From contig CAKUGX010000015.1 of NCBI GenBank assembly GCA_934654765.1, forward strand, positions 1 to 26,922: DNA of 26,922 bases. Reading direction: 5' to 3'. Position numbers and translations under genes: made by a program. Positions 21,470 to 26,922 of this stretch are shown piece by piece. The notes beneath the pieces are model-generated. The model worked only from the letters and a program-made list of their open reading frames with translations, had not been told where the DNA came from and made no database searches. The stretch's first letter is position 1; every line of letters starts with the position of its first letter. The DNA comes from an uncultured Collinsella sp. Lineage in GTDB: Bacteria > Actinomycetota > Coriobacteriia > Coriobacteriales > Coriobacteriaceae.

Positions 21470-24349
21470 TTATTGAGCATCAAGTTGAGCCTGACGCTCC
21501 CGGTCACGCCTGAGCAACGGCGCCAAAAACTGGCCCGTATAACTCTGCGGACAGTCCGCAACCTGCTCCGGTGTGCCCGAAACCACGACGGTTCCGCCGC
21601 CGTTACCGCCCTCGGGGCCCATATCGATCAGGCGGTCGGCAACCTTGATGACATCAAGGTTGTGTTCAATCACCAGCACCGTGTTGCCCGCATCGACCAA
21701 GCGCTGCAGCACATCGAGCAGCTGGCGGACGTCCTCAAAATGAAGGCCGGTCGTCGGCTCGTCCAAAATATAGAACGTCTTGCCCGTCTGGCGTCGATGA
21801 AGCTCCTTGGCGAGCTTCACACGCTGCGCCTCGCCGCCCGAGAGCGTCGTGGCGGGCTGGCCCAGGCTCACGTAGCCCAAGCCTACATCGTACAGCGTCT
21901 GGAGCTTGCGCTTAATCTGCGGGATATTCCCAAAGAAGGCCAGTGCCTCGGTGACGCTCATGTCGAGCACGTCCGAGATGGTCTTACCACGGTAGGTGAC
22001 CTCAAGCGTCTCGCGGTTATAGCGTTTGCCGCCGCAGACCTCACAGGGGACATAGATATCGGGAAGGAAGTGCATCTCGATCTTAATTTGTCCGTCGCCC
22101 TTGCATGCTTCGCAGCGACCTCCGCTCACGTTAAAGGAGAAACGTCCCGGCGAGTAGCCACGCGCCTTCGACTCCGGCGTACTCGCAAACAGCGCGCGAA
22201 GATCATCCCACAGGCCAATGTACGTAGCAGGGTTGGAACGCGGCGTGCGGCCAATCGGCGACTGGTCGATGTCGATCACCTTATCGATGCACTCGATACC
22301 CTCGAGCTTTTTGTACGGGCCCACAGGACGCGTCGAACGGTGAATGGCATTCGTAAGCGCAGGCGCAATGGTGTCGGTAACCAGGGAGCTCTTGCCCGAT
22401 CCCGACACGCCGGTAACAACCGTAAGCGTACCAAACTCGATCTTGGCGGTAACGTTTTTGAGGTTGTTGGCGCGGGCGCCCGTGATCTTAAGGCAGCCGC
22501 GACCGGGCTTGCGGCGTTCATCGGGAACCCGAATCATTCGCTTGCCGGTCAGGTAGGCACCCGTCATCGAATCGGGGCACGCCATGATATCGGCAGGCGT
22601 TCCCGCGGCGACCACGTGTCCGCCGTTCACGCCCGCACCGGGGCCCATGTCGATCACATAGTCGGCAGCACGAATCGTATCCTCATCATGCTCGACGACG
22701 ATGACGGTATTGCCGATATCGCGTAGGCGCTCAAGCGTCTTGATCAGGCGCTCGTTGTCGCGCTGATGAAGACCGATCGAGGGCTCGTCCAGAATATAGA
22801 GCACGCCCATGAGACCCGCGCCGATCTGCGTTGCCAGTCGAATACGCTGGGCCTCGCCTCCGGAAAGCGTCGCCGAGGCACGGTCGAGGGTCAGATAGTC
22901 GAGTCCGACATCGACCAGAAAGCGCAGGCGCTCCAGGATTTCCTTAACGATGCGCCCGCCGATAAATTGTTGGCGCTCGGTAAGCTCCAAGCCCTCAAAA
23001 AACTCGAGCGACTCGCGGCACGATAGGCAGCAGACCTCGTAAATGGACTTACCGCCTACGGTAACGGCGAGCATCTCGGGGCGCAGACGAGCACCATGGC
23101 AACTCGAGCACGGCTCCTCGCGGATGTACTTCTCCAAGCGCGCCTTGGTGTTCTCATTCGTCGTCTCGGTATAGCGCTCGTACAGGATATTGCGCACGCC
23201 CGAGAACTTGGTGTCCCACTGGCTGCGGCGCCCATCGAGCTTTTGATAGTCGACCGAAATCTTCTGGTCGCCCATGCCGTCTAAAAACGCGCGACGCACC
23301 CGCGGAGGCAGATCCTCCCACGGCGTATCGACGCTCACCTTGAAGTGCTTACAAACCGCAGCGAAAATCTGCGGATAGTAGTTAGAGTTGCCAAACAGGC
23401 TGCCAAAGACCCCGTCGGCGATCGACTTCGAGGGGTCTTCGATTAGGGCCTCGGCATCGACCGTCTTCTTAAAGCCCAGGCCATCGCACTCGGGGCACGC
23501 GCCATAGGGCGCGTTGAACGAGAAATCACGCGGCTGCAAGTCATCGATGGAGTGTCCATGCTCCGGGCACGCCAGGGCCAACGAATACTCCAGCAGCTCG
23601 CCCTCGGTCCCCTCGGGAGCATCACGATCGGGCAGCATGTACACGTTTACATTGCCATGAGCCAGCGCAGTCGCCTGTTCAACGGACTCGGCAATACGGC
23701 CCAGCGAGTTCTCGCGAATCACGATGCGGTCGACCACGACCTCGATATCGTGCTTGAATTTCTTATCCAAATCGATAGAGTCATCAAGCGAGCGAACCTC
23801 GCCGTCGACACGCACGCGGCTAAAGCCCTCGGCGCGAAGGTCCTCAAACAGCTTGGTGTACTCGCCTTTTCGCCCGCGTACCACCGGTGCCAGCACAAAC
23901 GCGCGGCGGCCCTCCCCCGCCGCCAAGACCTTGTCGGCAACCTGATCGGTCGTCTGACGCTCAATGACACGGCCGCATTCGGGACAGTGCGGGGTGCCCA
24001 CACGGGCGAACAGCAGGCGCAGATAGTCATAAATCTCGGTTACGGTGCCCACCGTCGAGCGCGGGTTCTTGGATGTCGTCTTTTGATCAATTGAGACAGC
24101 CGGCGACAGACCGTCGATTGAATCCAAGTCGGGTTTGTCCATCTGGCCCAAGAACTGGCGCGCATAACTCGAAAGGCTCTCGACGTATCGACGCTGGCCC
24201 TCGGCATAGATAGTGTCGAATGCCAGCGAACTCTTGCCCGAGCCAGAAAGACCGGTAATGACCACGAGTTGGTCACGCGGAATTGAAACATCGATATCAC
24301 GGAGGTTGTGCTCACGAGCGCCGCGAATAACGATAGAAGAATCAGACAT
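21470..24349 (-). CDS. uvrA: Excinuclease ABC subunit A
   Basis: DNA damage sensor of nucleotide excision repair, an ABC ATPase dimer. The product is 959 residues. Two ABC modules are visible: Walker [10 protein letters not shown] near residue 33 and GVSGSGKSS near 640, and two signatures, [12 protein letters not shown] and [12 protein letters not shown]. Zinc fingers are present: CPEC...CPEH in the first module, CSSCHGARL in the insertion, and CEACKGDG with CEVCGGKRY in the second. The ATG at 24349 has AAGGAG upstream and starts the family N-terminus [13 protein letters not shown]; a 22-codon upstream extension is rejected. A LexA-like box lies about 62 bases upstream. uvrB is not in the window. 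Confidence 0.97.
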   Translation of the reverse strand: MSDSSIVIRGAREHNLRDIDVSIPRDQLVVITGLSGSGKSSLAFDTIYAEGQRRYVESLSSYARQFLGQMDKPDLDSIDGLSPAVSIDQKTTSKNPRSTVGTVTEIYDYLRLLFARVGTPHCPECGRVIERQTTDQVADKVLAAGEGRRAFVLAPVVRGRKGEYTKLFEDLRAEGFSRVRVDGEVRSLDDSIDLDKKFKHDIEVVVDRIVIRENSLGRIAESVEQATALAHGNVNVYMLPDRDAPEGTEGELLEYSLALACPEHGHSIDDLQPRDFSFNAPYGACPECDGLGFKKTVDAEALIEDPSKSIADGVFGSLFGNSNYYPQIFAAVCKHFKVSVDTPWEDLPPRVRRAFLDGMGDQKISVDYQKLDGRRSQWDTKFSGVRNILYERYTETTNENTKARLEKYIREEPCSSCHGARLRPEMLAVTVGGKSIYEVCCLSCRESLEFFEGLELTERQQFIGGRIVKEILERLRFLVDVGLDYLTLDRASATLSGGEAQRIRLATQIGAGLMGVLYILDEPSIGLHQRDNERLIKTLERLRDIGNTVIVVEHDEDTIRAADYVIDMGPGAGVNGGHVVAAGTPADIMACPDSMTGAYLTGKRMIRVPDERRKPGRGCLKITGARANNLKNVTAKIEFGTLTVVTGVSGSGKSSLVTDTIAPALTNAIHRSTRPVGPYKKLEGIECIDKVIDIDQSPIGRTPRSNPATYIGLWDDLRALFASTPESKARGYSPGRFSFNVSGGRCEACKGDGQIKIEMHFLPDIYVPCEVCGGKRYNRETLEVTYRGKTISDVLDMSVTEALAFFGNIPQIKRKLQTLYDVGLGYVSLGQPATTLSGGEAQRVKLAKELHRRQTGKTFYILDEPTTGLHFEDVRQLLDVLQRLVDAGNTVLVIEHNLDVIKVADRLIDMGPEGGNGGGTVVVSGTPEQVADCPQSYTGQFLAPLLRRDRERQAQLDAQ

Positions 24350-24410
24350 GGAAGCTCCTTGCCTCCTATTGCATCGAACCATACTGCCGATGAGTTTAGC
24401 GCACTCGACG

Positions 24411-24424
24411 CGCACAGATGTTCG
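24411..24424. promoter_or_regulatory. LexA (SOS) box upstream of uvrA
   Basis: CGCAC-AGAT-GTTCG matches the Gram-positive/actinobacterial SOS consensus CGAAC-N4-GTTCG at 9 of 10 defined positions. It directly follows a possible -10 (TATTAC on the minus strand, near 24423-24428), so LexA would cover the start site of uvrA. It lies in the 193-bp divergent gap between uvrA and the LTA-synthase-like gene; I see no clear promoter for the latter. Confidence 0.65.
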
Positions 24425-24542
24425 TAATACAAGATTCGCAGACCTTTAGCTTTGCGTATCGGGCGCTTTGTTTCTCGAAATGCCGTGGAAAGGTTACAGT
24501 AATCTAATACTGAACTTAATTTGCTGTACCAGAGGAACGTCC

Positions 24543-26696
24543 ATGACCGAAGATATCCCCCTTGAAATCACTTCGAGCGACATGGCCAATCTGCCCATAT
24601 TCATCGCCGTCCTTATCGTAGCCGCCGTCGTCGTGCGCGTGTATTTTTCAATCAAACGCAACGAAAAGCCACCCATTGCCCGCGTCTTTTGGTGCGCGAC
24701 GCTCCTCATCCCGCTCGGCGTGGTAGCTGCATGGGTTACGAATCAATTGCTCGTAAATGAGGGCAGCTCCCTATGGGTCCTTTCTTATTCGGCGCTCGGT
24801 GCTGCCGCCGTCATGCTTCTTGTCGAGCCCTTGGTTTCGGGACTTATCGACCAAACCGACCTTGCGACGGGAACAGTTGCCTGTATTTGCCGTGACATCC
24901 TTGTCATCGCCGCTGTTTCAGCGCTCTCGTTCGTTTCACTCGAAATTGCCTGCAACGAAACGTTCTATCGCATTCCCGCCAACTCATTCGGGTTTTCCGT
25001 CGGGCTGCTCGCGACGGTTCTGCTCTCCCTTTATTTGCTGGGACAGCGTCATGGAGGCGTCATGGCCCTCGTGCCCGTCGTCTGTTGCATCCTTGGCATT
25101 GCCGAGCACTTCGTCATAACGTTTAAAGGCGAAGCCATCCTGCCAAGCGATATCTTGGCCCTTGGCACCGCAATGGAAGTGAGCGAGGGATACGAGTTTA
25201 CCTTTACCGCCGGAATCGTAACCTCTCTCGCCCTGCTGGAGATTTCCCTGGGGCTTCTTTCGCTCATCCGACCGCGAAAGCTCCGTACGCCCACCCATGT
25301 CTTCCCCGCTATCGCCGCTAACCTCTGTGCTTTTCTGCTAGTGACCGTTGTGGGGCTCTCAGGCTTTTCCAACATCGACTTGGAGCAGGCGCTGGATTTT
25401 GGATTTGACCGTTGGCAGCCCATCACCACGTATGCGTCTCAGGGTTTTATCACTTCGTTCACCGAAATGGTCAACGAGTTGCCCATTGAGAAGCCCGAAG
25501 ACTATACGCCCGATGAGGCGCAGAGCATCGAGCAGGAGCTCGCCGCCGTCTACGACAGCACATATGGCTCGAGCGAACAGCGCGCGGCGGCCGTTGCCCA
25601 GTTCAATGAAATCAAGCCGACGATTGTTGCCGTCATGAACGAGAGTTTTAGCGACCTTTCGTGCTTTGAGCAGCTCCAGACGGCCGGGTACACCGGCCCC
25701 GCATTCTACAACTCGCTTCCCGACACACTTGTTCGCGGCACCATGCTCGCTTCGGTCGCCGGTGGCGGAACGGCGAACTCCGAATTCGAATTTCTGACCG
25801 GAGCGACAACGGCCTTTGTCGGATTAGGCAAAATCCCCTATCAGCTGTATCAGATGAATGGCGTCAACAGCCTGGCAAAGGACCTTAAAGAGCTTGGGTA
25901 TACCGCTACCGCTATGCACCCGCAAAACCCCGTCAACTACCATCGCGATAAAATCTATCAGCAGCTGGGCTTTGGAGACTTTCTTTCAATCGGCGATTTC
26001 GAAGGTGCGCCCTATTACCATGCCGGCGTATGCGACTACGCCACCTACGACAAGATACTCGACCTGCTTAGAACCGACGAAGCCCCGCAGTTCATCTTTG
26101 ACGTCACGATGCAAAATCACGGCGGCTACGACTATGGCACCGTTCCCGCCGAAGAGCTGACAAACTATTGGGTCGAGGGAGCCAGTGAGGGTGCCAACAG
26201 CGCGCTCAACACCTATCTCACCTGCATCAACGCATCCGACCGGGACCTCGAGTACTTTATCAACGAGCTCCGCAATATCGGCAGACCGGTTGTTCTTGTC
26301 TTTTTTGGCGACCATCAGCCGAGCGCCGCGACGACTCTCAACGACGAGCTGTACCCTCAGGAAGATACGGCAAGCCACGCTTTCCGTATCTATCAGTCGA
26401 CATATCTCGTCTGGGCTAACTATGAGATCGCCGGCAATACCGAGCTCAACGTCTACGACACCGTCGGGGCAAACGAGATTGCAGCCATTACCCTTAATAA
26501 GATCGGCGCCCCGCTCACCAATTACCAAAAGGCCCTGCTTGCGACAAGGTCAGATGTGCCCACCATCAATGTCGCCGGCTATCTCGGTGCCGACGGGCTG
26601 CGCTACGACTTGGAATCGGAAGACAGCCCCTATGTCTCCACAATCGACAAGCTGCAGCGCATTCAATATCTTGAGTTCGCCAGCAAGGTTCAGTAA
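24543..26696 (+). CDS. LTA-synthase-family membrane phosphoglycerol transferase-like protein (sulfatase fold)
   Basis: A 717-residue membrane enzyme with about eight N-terminal transmembrane segments (residues 15-300) and an extracellular sulfatase-like domain (about 355-690). Conserved catalytic positions of the LtaS family are present: Glu367 in MNESFSDL, the Thr410 nucleophile in GGGTANSEFEF, MHPQNPVNYHRDKIYQQLGF, MQNHGGYDY, and Asp590-His591 in FFGDHQPS. LtaS has five membrane segments, so this is a longer-headed relative. The family transfers glycerol phosphate from phosphatidylglycerol to cell-envelope polymers. The polymer here is unknown; Coriobacteriia are not known for classical lipoteichoic acid. 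The ATG at 24543 has AGAGGA upstream; a 25-codon upstream extension is rejected. Divergent from uvrA. Confidence 0.85.
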   Translation: MTEDIPLEITSSDMANLPIFIAVLIVAAVVVRVYFSIKRNEKPPIARVFWCATLLIPLGVVAAWVTNQLLVNEGSSLWVLSYSALGAAAVMLLVEPLVSGLIDQTDLATGTVACICRDILVIAAVSALSFVSLEIACNETFYRIPANSFGFSVGLLATVLLSLYLLGQRHGGVMALVPVVCCILGIAEHFVITFKGEAILPSDILALGTAMEVSEGYEFTFTAGIVTSLALLEISLGLLSLIRPRKLRTPTHVFPAIAANLCAFLLVTVVGLSGFSNIDLEQALDFGFDRWQPITTYASQGFITSFTEMVNELPIEKPEDYTPDEAQSIEQELAAVYDSTYGSSEQRAAAVAQFNEIKPTIVAVMNESFSDLSCFEQLQTAGYTGPAFYNSLPDTLVRGTMLASVAGGGTANSEFEFLTGATTAFVGLGKIPYQLYQMNGVNSLAKDLKELGYTATAMHPQNPVNYHRDKIYQQLGFGDFLSIGDFEGAPYYHAGVCDYATYDKILDLLRTDEAPQFIFDVTMQNHGGYDYGTVPAEELTNYWVEGASEGANSALNTYLTCINASDRDLEYFINELRNIGRPVVLVFFGDHQPSAATTLNDELYPQEDTASHAFRIYQSTYLVWANYEIAGNTELNVYDTVGANEIAAITLNKIGAPLTNYQKALLATRSDVPTINVAGYLGADGLRYDLESEDSPYVSTIDKLQRIQYLEFASKVQ

Positions 26697-26759
26697 GCCC
26701 GCCCGCTCGTTGGGGTGGCATGACATTGCAACGCACACTCGCGGCCAAACGCATCACAC

Positions 26760-26789
26760 ATGACTCCCGCTCGCAAACGAGGGTACAAT
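26760..26789 (+). promoter_or_regulatory. Candidate promoter of the right-edge gene
   Basis: ATGACT (26760-26765, four of six) and TACAAT (26784-26789, five of six) are 18 bases apart. A small inverted repeat, CTCG-CAAA-CGAG, lies in the spacer. The transcript leader would carry a GGGGC/GCCCC hairpin (26809-26822) before the AAAGGAG ribosome-binding site. Confidence 0.5.
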
Positions 26790-26844
26790 GACGCTCGTGT
26801 CACATCGCGGGGCTCCGGCCCCAACATATACAAAGGAGTCAAAC

Positions 26845-26922
26845 ATGGGTTGCGAGCACGCACAGGCTGCCGGCGGACAAACCGCACCGCAGGAATTTGA
26901 AGAAAACACGCTGTCCGAGGTC
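26845..26922 (+). CDS. Partial CDS, N-terminus only; possibly Mrp/NBP35-family ATPase
   Basis: An ATG preceded by AAAGGAG at good spacing opens 26 codons, running off the right edge, beginning MGCEHAQAAGG and ending ENTLSEV. A short Cys-containing polar head followed by a phrase like NxLSxV is how many Mrp/NBP35 (ApbC) iron-sulfur carrier ATPases lead into their VSGKGGVGKS P-loop. That P-loop would lie beyond the window, so the family is a guess from the first residues only. The promoter, leader hairpin and ribosome-binding site make a real gene likely. Confidence 0.55.
   Translation, partial: MGCEHAQAAGGQTAPQEFEENTLSEV

Overview
The window reads like the chromosome of a high-GC, Gram-positive member of the Actinomycetota. 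Gene content and order point to the class Coriobacteriia, probably a Collinsella-type gut commensal. This is inferred from protein motifs, codon bias and synteny; no rRNA or other marker is present to prove it. Everything from base 1 to about 24350 is transcribed leftward (minus strand). The last 2.5 kb is transcribed rightward.

Left part (1-6304, minus): the lower-glycolysis genes gap, then pgk-tpiA-gpmI (gpmI cut by the window edge), preceded by whiA and rapZ. A strong intrinsic terminator separates gap from pgk. In most Actinobacteria the order is uvrC-rapZ-yvcK-whiA-(gap-pgk-tpiA). Here yvcK is missing between rapZ and whiA, and uvrC lies about 11 kb away.

Middle part (6406-16838, minus): the DNA between uvrC and rapZ is a complete sialic acid uptake and breakdown module. 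Reading with transcription it holds a Tat-type lipoprotein solute-binding protein (family 5), a DppB-type permease, a natural fusion of a DppC-type permease with a DppD-type ATPase, a DppF-type ATPase, two overlapping acetyl-esterase-family hydrolases, nanA, nanK and nanE. The fused permease-ATPase layout resembles sialic acid ABC transporters described in Corynebacterium (SiaEFGI) and Bifidobacterium (NanBCDF). One esterase has a full Ser-Asp-His triad. Its partner has Gly in place of the nucleophilic Ser and lacks a loop of about 40 residues. My reading is that the pair handles O-acetylated sialic acid, but the substrate is inferred. Two very long imperfect hairpins, about 98 and 110 nt, occupy the nanK-nanE and nanA-nanK gaps. 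A 23-bp perfect palindrome lies upstream of the transporter promoter. No sialidase, regulator, nagA or nagB is in the window.

Right part (17204-26922): ybaK-murJ-uvrC form a tight minus-strand operon, preceded by uvrA, which has a near-consensus LexA box upstream. Divergent from uvrA, on the plus strand, are an LTA-synthase-like membrane sulfatase-fold enzyme and the first 26 codons of another gene, possibly an Mrp/NBP35 family ATPase. No RNA genes, insertion sequences, phage genes or CRISPR arrays were seen.
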